A program made the translations under genes and the position numbers. Positions 56,859-64,000 of a stretch of DNA of 64,000 bases are shown here, one piece after another. Positions within the stretch are counted from its first letter, which is position 1; every line of letters starts with the position of its first letter. The notes beneath the pieces are model-generated. The model worked only from the letters and a program-made list of their open reading frames with translations, was not told the origin of the DNA and did no database searches. Location of the stretch: positions 62,001 through 126,000 of the forward strand of contig NZ_AP023189.1 in NCBI RefSeq assembly GCF_012767755.2, written 5' to 3'. The stretch comes from Pseudomonas tohonis (GTDB taxonomy: Bacteria; Pseudomonadota; Gammaproteobacteria; Pseudomonadales; Pseudomonadaceae).

Positions 56859-58556
56859 TCAGCGATGCGAGCCGATCTCCGGCTGGTAGTCCACGTCGTC
56901 CTCGACCAGCGGCTCGACGCCCCCGTCTTCCAATGCCACCGGCGGTGCGTCGGGGTTATCCAGCACGGCGTAGGAGATGGCGCAGAACAGCGAGTTGAGG
57001 CGCTTCATGTCGCTGATCAGGCCCAGGTGCAGGGCGCTGGTCTCGATGCTCTGCACCACCTGCTGGTGCAGGCGCTCCACGTGGGCATGGGACAGGCGCC
57101 GTTCGAGGATGCGGAAGCGCTGCTTGGCGCGGCGCAGGCGCTTGGCGTTCTCCAGGTCGCCGTTGAGGAACACCGAGAGGCTCAGGCGCAGGTTGTTGAC
57201 CAGCTGGTTGTGCAGCTCGGCGATGTCCGCCAGGCCCGCCTCGGAGAAGGAGCGCTGCTGCGAGGTCTTCTTGTGCTGCACATCGCCGACCATGCGCTCG
57301 ATCAGGTCGCCGGCCTGCTCCAGGTTGATGGTCAGCTCGATGATCTCGGCCCAGCGCCGGCTGTCGCGCTCGCTCAGGTCCTCGCGGGGCATGCGCGCCA
57401 GGTACAGCTTGATGGCGGTGTAGAGGGCGTCGATGTCGTCGTCGAGGCGGTGGATCTCCTTGCCCAGCAGCGGATCGCCACCGCGCATCAGCTTCAGCAG
57501 GTTGTTCAGCATCTGCTCGACGATATCGCCCAGGCGCAGGGTCTCGCGCACGGCGTTGGCCAGGGCCAGGCTCGGCGTGTCCAGGGCGCTCTTGTCGAGG
57601 TGGCGCGGCTTGGCCACGTCGCTGGCCTGCTCGCGGTCCGGCAGCAGCCAGTCGCAGAAGCGCGCCATGTAGGGCGTCAGCGGCAGCAGCAGGAGGCAGC
57701 GCACGCTGTTGTAGAGGACGTGGAAGGCGATCACCAGCTCGGCGGTGGAGAAGGACCAGGTGTCCAGCCACTCCGCCGCCGGCCCCACCACCGGCAGCAC
57801 CAGAGCGCAGCCGACCAGCTTGAACAGCAGGCTGCCGAGCGCCACCCGGCGGCCGGCGGCGTTCTGCGAGGTGGCGCTGATCATGGCGAGGATGCCGCTG
57901 CCGACGTTGGCGCCGATAACCAGGCACAGCGCCACCTTGAGCGGGATGACCTTGGCCGCGGCCAGGGTCGCGCTGAGCAGCACGGCCGCCAGGCTGGAGT
58001 AGGTGACCATGGCGAACAGCGCGCCGGTCAGGGCGTCCAGCATCACATCGCCCGTGAGCGAGGAGAACAGCACCTTCACGCCCTTGGCGGTGGTGATGGG
58101 CTCGGCGGCGGCGACGATCAGCTGCAGCGCGAGGATGATCAGCCCCAGGCCGATGGCCACGCGGCCGAGCTGGCCGAGGCGGGTCTGCTTGCGCGAGAGG
58201 AAGAAGATCACCCCGAAGAAGATCAGCAGCGGCGACAGCCATGACAGGTCGAAGGTCAGAACCCGCGCCATCAGCGCGGTCCCGACGTCGGCACCGAGCA
58301 TGATCGCCAGGCCCGAGGACAGGCCCATCAGGCCCTGGGCGACGAAGGAGGTGACCAGCAGCGCAGTGGCGTTGCTGCTCTGCACCAGGGCGGTGACGCC
58401 GATGCCGGCGGCGAAGGCCAGGGGCGCGCGCTTCATGCTGTGGCTGAGCCAGCGGCGCAGGTCGCTGCCGTAGACCCGGAGGATGCCGGTGCGCACGATG
58501 TTGGTGCCCCAGACGAGCAGGGCGACGGCGGAGAGCAGGTTGAGCAATGTCAGCAT
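56859..58556 (-). CDS. Na/Pi cotransporter family protein with PhoU-like domain
   Basis: 565 residues. Two Na/Pi-cotransport repeats (GIGVTALVQSSNATALLVTSF and ALFAMVTYSSLAAVLLSATLA) in about eight helices (1-310), then a cytoplasmic PhoU-like helical domain (about 335-545). Sodium-coupled phosphate uptake or efflux. AGGAGGG precedes ATG 58556. The 263-nt gap upstream holds a weak Pho-box-like direct repeat (58625-58642). Confidence 0.9.
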   Translation of the reverse strand: MLTLLNLLSAVALLVWGTNIVRTGILRVYGSDLRRWLSHSMKRAPLAFAAGIGVTALVQSSNATALLVTSFVAQGLMGLSSGLAIMLGADVGTALMARVLTFDLSWLSPLLIFFGVIFFLSRKQTRLGQLGRVAIGLGLIILALQLIVAAAEPITTAKGVKVLFSSLTGDVMLDALTGALFAMVTYSSLAAVLLSATLAAAKVIPLKVALCLVIGANVGSGILAMISATSQNAAGRRVALGSLLFKLVGCALVLPVVGPAAEWLDTWSFSTAELVIAFHVLYNSVRCLLLLPLTPYMARFCDWLLPDREQASDVAKPRHLDKSALDTPSLALANAVRETLRLGDIVEQMLNNLLKLMRGGDPLLGKEIHRLDDDIDALYTAIKLYLARMPREDLSERDSRRWAEIIELTINLEQAGDLIERMVGDVQHKKTSQQRSFSEAGLADIAELHNQLVNNLRLSLSVFLNGDLENAKRLRRAKQRFRILERRLSHAHVERLHQQVVQSIETSALHLGLISDMKRLNSLFCAISYAVLDNPDAPPVALEDGGVEPLVEDDVDYQPEIGSHR

Positions 58557-58819
58557 CGGTTCCCTCCTGACGGTAACGACGTAAGCCGCTCCTGGAGGTG
58601 GAGCGACTGTTTGGGGGCGCGGGTTTGTAACATGATCGTCATATTCTGACTTGCCGGCCAGCGTCCCGTTCGCCCCTGTCGGTCACCTTTTCTATCCGTC
58701 AGTTAAGTCGCAAAAAGCCCTCTGCGCTTCGTCGAACGCGGGCGACGGATCGTGTCGCGCGATGCCGGTAGCCTCGGTGAACTGATAACCTGTGGCATCC
58801 CTGCGGACGCGATCTTCCG

Positions 58820-61800
58820 ATGCTCAACCTCTACCACGCCAATGACCTGGAAAGCCTCGGCGAGCTGGCCTGCACCCTGCTCGTGCAGCCCCAGCGCGAC
58901 CCGTTGGCGCCCTCGCGCGTGGTGGTTCCCAGCCAGGGCATGGGGCGCTGGCTGACGCTGCAACTGGCGCGGCGCGAGGGCATCGCCATGCAGCTCGACA
59001 TCCAGCTGCCCGCGCGCTTCATCTGGGACCTGACCCGCCAGGCCCTGGGCGCGCTGCCGCCGCAGTCGGCGTTCAACCCGGTGACCCTGTCCTGGCGCCT
59101 CTACGACTGGCTGTGCGAGCCCGCCAACCTCGAACGCACGCCGCGCCTGGCGCAGTACCTGGACGGCGGCGACGAGCGCCGCCGCCTGACCCTGGCGGCG
59201 CGCATCGCCGACGTGCTCGACCAGTACCTGCTGTACCGCGACGACTGGCTGGCCGCCTGGGAGCGCGGCGAGCTGCTCGGCCTCGGCGCCGACGAACAGT
59301 GGCAGGCGTTGCTCTGGCGCGAGCTGACCGCCGACGGGCACCCGCACCGGGCGCGCCTGCTCGGCGACCTGCTGGCCCGGCTGCACGACGACGCGCCCAT
59401 CGAGGGTCTGCCGGAGCGGCTCATCGTCTTCGGCATCAGCAGCCTGCCGCCGCACCACATGCGCGTGCTGGAGGGGCTGGCGCGGCATTGCGAGGTCATC
59501 CTCTTCGCCCTCAACCCCTGCCGCGAGGCCTGGGGCGACATCCGCGACATCCGCGAGCTGGCCGCCCTGCCGGAGCCCGGCATCGACGACTGGTACCTCG
59601 ATGTCGGCCATCCGCTGCTGGCCAGCCTGGGCAAGCAGGGGCGGGATTTCTTCGATGCCCTCTTCACCCTCGGCGGCCAGGAGGTCGGCATCTACGCCGA
59701 AGACCAGGACCTGGCCGACGACAGCCTGCTGCGCGCCATCCAGAACGACATCCTGCGCCTGCGCACCCGCCGCGCCGACGAGCGCATGGCCCTGCGCGCG
59801 GGCGACCGTTCGCTGGAAGTGCACGTCTGTCATTCGCCCCTGCGCGAGGTGGAGGTGCTGCACGACCAGCTGCTGGCGCGCTTCGCCGCCGACCCCGGGC
59901 TGACCCCCGACCAGGTGGTGGTGCTGACCCCCGACATCGAGCGCTACGCCCCCTACATCGAGGCGGTGTTCGCCCCGCGCGAAGGCGTGCCGCGCATCCC
60001 CTTCAGCCTCGCCGACCGCAGCCTGCGCGCCGAGCTGCCCTTGGTGGAGGCCTTCCTCGCCCTGCTCGACCTGGCCCAGAGCCGCTTCGCCGCCGAGGAA
60101 CTGCTCGGCTGGCTGGAGCAGCCGGCCCTGGCCGTGCGCGCCGGCATCGAGGCCGAGGATTTGCCCCTGGTCCGCGACTGGCTGCGCGAGGCTGGTGTGC
60201 GCTGGGGCCGCGATGGCCGCCATCGCGCGCGCCTGGGCCTGCCGGAAGAGGACGCCTTCAGCTGGCGCCAGGGCCTGGAGCGCCTGGTGCTGGGCTTCGC
60301 CGCCCCGCCCCGGTTGGCTGGCGATGCCCCGCCCCTGCTGGGCGACAGCTGGCCGCTGGACGCACTGGAAGGCGCCCGCGCCCAATTGCTCGGGCGCCTG
60401 GCCGGCTTTATCCAGCGCCTGGGTCATCTCGCCGACGACCTGGCCCGCCCGCGCCCGCTGGCGGACTGGGCCGAGACCCTGCAGGGCCTGATCGACCAGC
60501 TGTTCGACGAGCGCGAGGCCGGCGAAACCCTGCTGCTGCTGTCCCAGGCCTGCGGCGATTTGCGCAAGCAGGCCGAGGCGGCGGGCATCGAGCGGCCCAT
60601 CGACATGAGCCTGGTGCGCCAGCAACTGGTGGCCGCGCTGGATGCCGGCAGCGGCGCCTCGGGCTTCCTCACCGGCGCGGTGACCTTCTGCACCATGGTG
60701 CCGATGCGCAGCCTGCCGTTCCGCCTGGTGTGCCTGCTCGGCCTGGACGACGGCGCCTTCCCCCGGCGCACCCCTGCCGCCGGCTTCGACCTGATCACCC
60801 GCAAGCCGCGCCGGGGCGACCGCGCGCGGCGCCTCGACGACCGCTACCTGTTGCTGGAAACCCTGCAGTCGGCGCGCGACGGCCTCTACCTCAGCTACGT
60901 GGGCCGCGACCCGCGCGACAACGCGCACCTGCCGCCCTCGGTGCTGATCAGCGAGCTGCTGGAAACCATCGACCTCACGGCCACCGCAGGCGACGCCAAG
61001 GCCAGCGAGCAGGTGCTGATCAGCCACCCGCTGCAGCCCTTCGCTTCCGGCAACTTCGCCGGTGGCAGCCATGCCGGCTTCTCCGCCCCCTGGTTCCGGG
61101 CGGCGCAGCGCCTGGCCGAGGTGCCCCGCGAGCCGGACGCGCCCTTCGCCCTGCCGCTGCCCGAGCCCGACGCCGACTGGCTGACCCTGGAACCTGCGCA
61201 ACTCATCCAGTGCTTCCGCCACCCGGCGCGCTTCCTTCTCGAACAGCGCCTGGGCCTGCGCCTGGCCGAGGCCGAGGAGGCGCTGGCCAGCGACGAGCCC
61301 TTCGCCCTGGAAGGCCCCGCCTGGCGCGGCCTGCGCCAGCTGGCCCTGGACGCCGTGGAGCGCGGCTGGTCGGAGGCGGACGAACGCCGCATCGCCCGTG
61401 CCGCCGGCTGGCTGCCCACCGGTGAGCTGGGCCATGCGCTCTGGGGCCAGCTGCGCGGCCCGGTGCGCGCCTTCGCCCCGCGCCTGTTCGAGGCGCGCCC
61501 GGACAGCGCCCCGCAGCCGCTGCTGGTGGACATCAGCCTGGCCGGGGTGCGCATCCACGGCTGGCTGGACGGCGTCACCGAAGACGGCCTGTTCGGCTGG
61601 CGCCTCAACCGCCTCGGCGAATGGGAGCTGGCGCCCTTCTGGCTGCGCCACCTGCTGCTCAACCTCTCGGCCACCCCCGGCATCGCCCGTGAAAGCCGCC
61701 TGCTCTCGCCCGCCGGCGACTGGCAGGCTGGTCCCCTGGCCAACGCCGGGGCGCTGCTCGAGCCCTGGCTGCGCGCCTACCGCGACGCCCTGTGCGAACC

Positions 61801-62068
61801 CCTGCCGCTGCTGACCAAGGCCAGCCATGGCTTCGCCTCCGGCTGGCGCAAGCCCGGCCGCAAGGAACCCCTCGACGCCGCCCGTAGTAAGGCGCGCATC
61901 GCCTGGGACGGCATCGACTTCGGCCCCGTGGGCGAATCCCGCGACCCCTGGTACGCCCTCGCCTTCCGCGACCGAGACCCGCTGGACGCACGCTTCGAAC
62001 TTCTCGCCGAAACCCTCCTCGGCCCGGCCCTGGACGCCCTGGCGGACGACGGGGAGGAGGACGCATGA
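58820..62068 (+). CDS. recC: Exonuclease V gamma subunit RecC
   Basis: 1082 residues, first gene of the recC-recB(-recD) operon for double-strand-break repair. An inactivated helicase fold that holds RecB and RecD and reads Chi. Opens MLNLYHANDLESLGELACTLL with VVPSQGMGRWLTLQLAR, typical of RecC. The gene ends ADDGEEDA with GGAGGAGG at 62053-62060 placed to serve an ATG at 62065 that overlaps its stop. In most pseudomonads that ATG would be recB; here a small open frame and fic intervene. Confidence 0.95.
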   Translation: MLNLYHANDLESLGELACTLLVQPQRDPLAPSRVVVPSQGMGRWLTLQLARREGIAMQLDIQLPARFIWDLTRQALGALPPQSAFNPVTLSWRLYDWLCEPANLERTPRLAQYLDGGDERRRLTLAARIADVLDQYLLYRDDWLAAWERGELLGLGADEQWQALLWRELTADGHPHRARLLGDLLARLHDDAPIEGLPERLIVFGISSLPPHHMRVLEGLARHCEVILFALNPCREAWGDIRDIRELAALPEPGIDDWYLDVGHPLLASLGKQGRDFFDALFTLGGQEVGIYAEDQDLADDSLLRAIQNDILRLRTRRADERMALRAGDRSLEVHVCHSPLREVEVLHDQLLARFAADPGLTPDQVVVLTPDIERYAPYIEAVFAPREGVPRIPFSLADRSLRAELPLVEAFLALLDLAQSRFAAEELLGWLEQPALAVRAGIEAEDLPLVRDWLREAGVRWGRDGRHRARLGLPEEDAFSWRQGLERLVLGFAAPPRLAGDAPPLLGDSWPLDALEGARAQLLGRLAGFIQRLGHLADDLARPRPLADWAETLQGLIDQLFDEREAGETLLLLSQACGDLRKQAEAAGIERPIDMSLVRQQLVAALDAGSGASGFLTGAVTFCTMVPMRSLPFRLVCLLGLDDGAFPRRTPAAGFDLITRKPRRGDRARRLDDRYLLLETLQSARDGLYLSYVGRDPRDNAHLPPSVLISELLETIDLTATAGDAKASEQVLISHPLQPFASGNFAGGSHAGFSAPWFRAAQRLAEVPREPDAPFALPLPEPDADWLTLEPAQLIQCFRHPARFLLEQRLGLRLAEAEEALASDEPFALEGPAWRGLRQLALDAVERGWSEADERRIARAAGWLPTGELGHALWGQLRGPVRAFAPRLFEARPDSAPQPLLVDISLAGVRIHGWLDGVTEDGLFGWRLNRLGEWELAPFWLRHLLLNLSATPGIARESRLLSPAGDWQAGPLANAGALLEPWLRAYRDALCEPLPLLTKASHGFASGWRKPGRKEPLDAARSKARIAWDGIDFGPVGESRDPWYALAFRDRDPLDARFELLAETLLGPALDALADDGEEDA
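62057..62068. repeat. Left copy of the recC-end direct repeat
   Basis: GACGCATGA at 62060-62068 is repeated at 63287-63295. Aligned over the last 26 nt, the ends of recC and fic agree at 18 positions (protein ends DDGEEDA and DDLRDDA). This marks the borders of the inserted segment. Confidence 0.7.
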
Positions 62069-62217
62069 ATGGCGTCAATAGTCATGCGTTTGCGCATATT
62101 CCTATGCATTTCAGGTCCGACATGCATAGGAATCAGCCTTTTTCTATACGTATTCGTATCGGGGGGCCGGAAAATCGTGATTTCCGTCGCATGAAGGGAG
62201 TCTGTCGCAATGGCTGA
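62065..62217 (+). CDS. Possible 50-residue leader peptide between recC and fic
   Basis: Starts at ATG 62065, overlapping the recC stop (ATGA) with GGAGGAGG 4 nt upstream, and stops at 62215-62217, inside the first codons of fic (8-nt overlap). The product begins MNGVNSHAFAHIPMHFRSD and ends RRMKGVCRNG; it is rich in Arg and His and matches no family I know. It lacks the S/TxxxE(G/N) motif of FicA antitoxins. It may be a coupling peptide carrying ribosomes from recC to fic, or just what follows the old recB start codon. Confidence 0.45.
   Translation: MNGVNSHAFAHIPMHFRSDMHRNQPFSIRIRIGGPENRDFRRMKGVCRNG
62098..62133. promoter_or_regulatory. 12-bp perfect inverted repeat upstream of fic
   Basis: ATTCCTATGCAT (62098-62109) and ATGCATAGGAAT (62122-62133) with a 12-nt spacer, followed by CAGCCTTTTTC (five T, 62139-62143). 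It could be an operator for a dimeric regulator or an RNA hairpin acting as an attenuator. A second, smaller dyad ATACG/CGTAT follows at 62146-62159. The region is much richer in AT than recC. Confidence 0.6.
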
Positions 62218-63295
62218 TCTGCGCGGGTTGCACGAACTCGACCCGGCCCGTTTCGAGAGCAGGTCGATACTCCGCAAACTGACCACGGCCAGCCGCGCGC
62301 TGGCTGAGCTCAAGGGCGTGGCGTCGTCCATTCCCCATCAGGGCATTCTGATCAACACGTTGGGCATGCAGGAGGCCAAGGACAGCTCGGCCATCGAGAA
62401 CATCGTTACCACCCATGACGATTTGTTCCGTGACGATGCATTCCCCGATTCCTCCAACAGCCCCGCTGCCAAGGAGGTCCTGCGCTACCGCCAGGCGCTC
62501 CACGTCGGATTCGCCTCCGTGCGCGAAACCGGCTTGTTGACGACCAATCAGATCATCGATATCCAGGCCGAGCTTGAGCGCAACAATGCAGGTTTGCGTC
62601 GGCTTCCGGGAACCACGCTCAAGGATGGCCTGGGGCGGGTGGTCTATACGCCTCCTCAGGATGCCGAACGTGTTGTCGAGCTGATGCGTGACCTGGAGCG
62701 ATTCATCAACGACGACGAGCTTTTCGATGCCGACCCGCTGGTGAAGATGGCGCTGATCCACCACCAGTTCGAGAGCATCCACCCGTTCTACGACGGCAAT
62801 GGCCGGGCGGGCCGTATCGTCAACGTCCTGTATCTGCTCAAGTGCGGAATGCTGGATATCCCGGTGCTCTACCTGAGCCGCCATATCGTGCGTCACAAGG
62901 CCGAGTACTACCGCTTGCTGCAAGCCGTGCGCGACGATGGGCAATGGGAAGACTGGGTGCTGTTCATGCTGGCGGCGGTCGAGGAAACCGCGCGCCAGGC
63001 CATCGGCACGATCGAGGCAATCAAGGCTGCGCTGCTCGACTACAAGCACCGTATACGGGCGCAGCACAGGTTCTACAGCCAGGACCTGATCAACAACCTG
63101 TTTACCCATCCCTACACCAAGATCGAGTTTGTCATGCGCGATCTGGGCGTATCCCGCCTGACCGCCACGCGCTACCTGCAGGAACTCACCGACAGTGGGT
63201 TCCTTGAGAAACGCCGGATCGGTCGCTCCAACTACTACAGCAACCTGGCGCTGAACGCGGTGCTCACCGGCGACGACCTGAGGGACGACGCATGA
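62210..63295 (+). CDS. fic: Fic-family AMP-transferase with internal inhibitory helix
   Basis: 361 residues. Catalytic motif HPFYDGNGRAGR with His191, flap upstream, and N-terminal inhibitory motif S-SAI-E63-N64 (KDSSAIENI), making it a class II, self-restrained Fic protein like Shewanella SoFic. The C-terminus is a winged helix (MRDLGVSRLTATRYLQELTDSGFLEKR) and might bind DNA. It would add AMP to hydroxyl groups of a protein target, unknown here. Codon use is less GC-rich than recC and recB, which suggests transfer. AAGGGAG lies before ATG 62210. Its stop overlaps the recB start (ATGA). A Fic gene inside recCB is not an arrangement I know. Confidence 0.93.
   Translation: MADLRGLHELDPARFESRSILRKLTTASRALAELKGVASSIPHQGILINTLGMQEAKDSSAIENIVTTHDDLFRDDAFPDSSNSPAAKEVLRYRQALHVGFASVRETGLLTTNQIIDIQAELERNNAGLRRLPGTTLKDGLGRVVYTPPQDAERVVELMRDLERFINDDELFDADPLVKMALIHHQFESIHPFYDGNGRAGRIVNVLYLLKCGMLDIPVLYLSRHIVRHKAEYYRLLQAVRDDGQWEDWVLFMLAAVEETARQAIGTIEAIKAALLDYKHRIRAQHRFYSQDLINNLFTHPYTKIEFVMRDLGVSRLTATRYLQELTDSGFLEKRRIGRSNYYSNLALNAVLTGDDLRDDA
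63287..63295. repeat. Right copy of the recC-end direct repeat
   Basis: GACGCATGA, identical to 62060-62068, spans the fic stop and recB start. Confidence 0.7.
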
Positions 63296-64000
63296 GCCTC
63301 GACCTGCTCAACGATCCCTTCACCGGGCGCAGCCTGATCGAGGCCAGCGCCGGCACCGGCAAGACCTGGACCCTGACCGCGCTCTACGCGCGCCTGCTGC
63401 TGGAGCGCCGGCTGGGCGTGGGGCAGATCCTGGTGGTCACCTACACCACCGCCGCCACGGCCGAGCTGCGCGAGCGCATCCGCGCGCGGCTGGCGGCGCT
63501 GCTCGCCGTCTATGAAGGCGCGGAGGCACCCGACCCGGTGCTCGCCGGGCTGCATGCGCAGTACCCGGGCGAGGACGCCCATCGGCGCCTGCTGCTGGCG
63601 GTGCACGGCTTCGACGAGGCGGCCATCTTCACCATCCACGGCTTCTGCCAGCGGGCGCTGCAGGACGCGGCGTTCGAGGCCGGTGGCGATTTCGACAGCG
63701 AGTTGACGGCGGACGACCGCGAGGTGCTCGACGGCCTGCTCGCCGACCTGTGGCGCGCCGAGCTGGCGGCGGCGGAGCCCGCCTGGGCGCGGTTCCTCGC
63801 GCAGAAGCGCATCACCCCGCAGTCGCTGCGCCAGCGCCTGCGCTCGCACCTGGGCAAGCCCTACCTGCGCATCGAACCGCGCGACGGCGAGCTGGGCGAC
63901 CTGGGTGCGGCCAGCGAGGCCTGGACCCATGCCCGCGATATCTGGCTGCGTGATGCACAGGCCTGCCTGTCGGACCTGGCCGCCTTCGACGGGCTCAACA
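63292..64000 (+). CDS. recB: Exonuclease V beta subunit RecB, N-terminal part
   Basis: 236 residues visible; the frame runs off the window. UvrD-type helicase start with Walker A IEASAGTGKTWTLTALYARLLLE and motif Ia VVTYTTAATAELRERIRARL, then IFTIHGFCQRALQDAAFEAG typical of RecB. ATG 63292 overlaps the fic stop. recD would be expected further right. Confidence 0.95.
   Translation, partial: MSLDLLNDPFTGRSLIEASAGTGKTWTLTALYARLLLERRLGVGQILVVTYTTAATAELRERIRARLAALLAVYEGAEAPDPVLAGLHAQYPGEDAHRRLLLAVHGFDEAAIFTIHGFCQRALQDAAFEAGGDFDSELTADDREVLDGLLADLWRAELAAAEPAWARFLAQKRITPQSLRQRLRSHLGKPYLRIEPRDGELGDLGAASEAWTHARDIWLRDAQACLSDLAAFDGLN

Noticed and set aside
58703..61828. Minus-strand open frame of about 1040 codons opposite recC
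   Set aside because: Shadow of recC; Gln/Gly/Ala-rich and without homology.
62065..62217. The small open frame as a FicA-type antitoxin
   Set aside because: No S/TxxxE(G/N) inhibitory motif, and the Fic protein already carries its own (SSAIEN).

Overview
This window is Pseudomonas chromosome: GC is about 70%, Shine-Dalgarno sites are strong, and gene order from about 10 to 44 kb largely follows the P. aeruginosa block PA5505-PA5481 (metQIN, lipoprotein, znuBC-zur-znuA, nrdJab, thrB, polA, ErsA, engB, cytochromes c, dsbA, dgcH, MarC, ampDh2, kinB-algB, ivy). PA numbers and the synteny are from memory. The has locus at the left edge and the recCBD operon at the right edge are not next to this block in P. 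aeruginosa, and several extra genes interrupt it, so I infer a species other than P. aeruginosa.

Region by region. 1-9.9 kb is a heme-acquisition island: the end of the anti-sigma gene hasS, receptor hasR, hemophore hasA, type I exporter hasDEF, then heme oxygenase hemO and a small DUF454 membrane protein. hasR and hemO share a promoter-like motif with identical spacing. 10-13.6 kb holds the methionine importer metNIQ and a lipoprotein. 13.7-18.5 kb holds a GMC oxidoreductase and the zinc regulon znuA / zur-znuC-znuB. 18.5-24.1 kb holds the split B12-dependent ribonucleotide reductase behind two NrdR boxes, an inserted DUF4419 gene, thrB and a small secreted protein. 24.2-32.7 kb holds polA, the sRNA ErsA behind an AlgU-type promoter, engB, two cytochromes c, dsbA, a nuclease-fold protein and the diguanylate cyclase dgcH. 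32.7-38.2 kb holds a DASH cryptochrome, a small porin-like protein, a MarC protein, a cell-wall amidase and a CSS-EAL phosphodiesterase.

38.3-44.4 kb is the kinB-algB pair, divergent from an envelope-stress cluster (BON-domain protein, DUF2383 protein, three tiny membrane proteins, an Ivy lysozyme inhibitor). Two near-perfect sigma-54 promoters precede two parts of this cluster, and a shared dyad lies upstream of each. 44.4-58.6 kb holds wrbA, membrane and peptidase genes, an Aer-like receptor translationally coupled to a globin-PAS-GGDEF-EAL protein, a BASS-family transporter with an epimerase, an AraC-type regulator and a Na/Pi cotransporter.

58.8-64 kb is recC, then a Fic-family gene placed exactly in the recC-recB junction, then the start of recB. 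The end of recC is imperfectly duplicated at the end of fic, so fic now overlaps recB by ATGA as recC presumably once did. A 50-codon open frame starts at the old junction, overlaps both recC and fic, and contains a strong inverted repeat. This is the most unusual structure in the window.

I saw no tRNA, rRNA, CRISPR array, insertion sequence or prophage.
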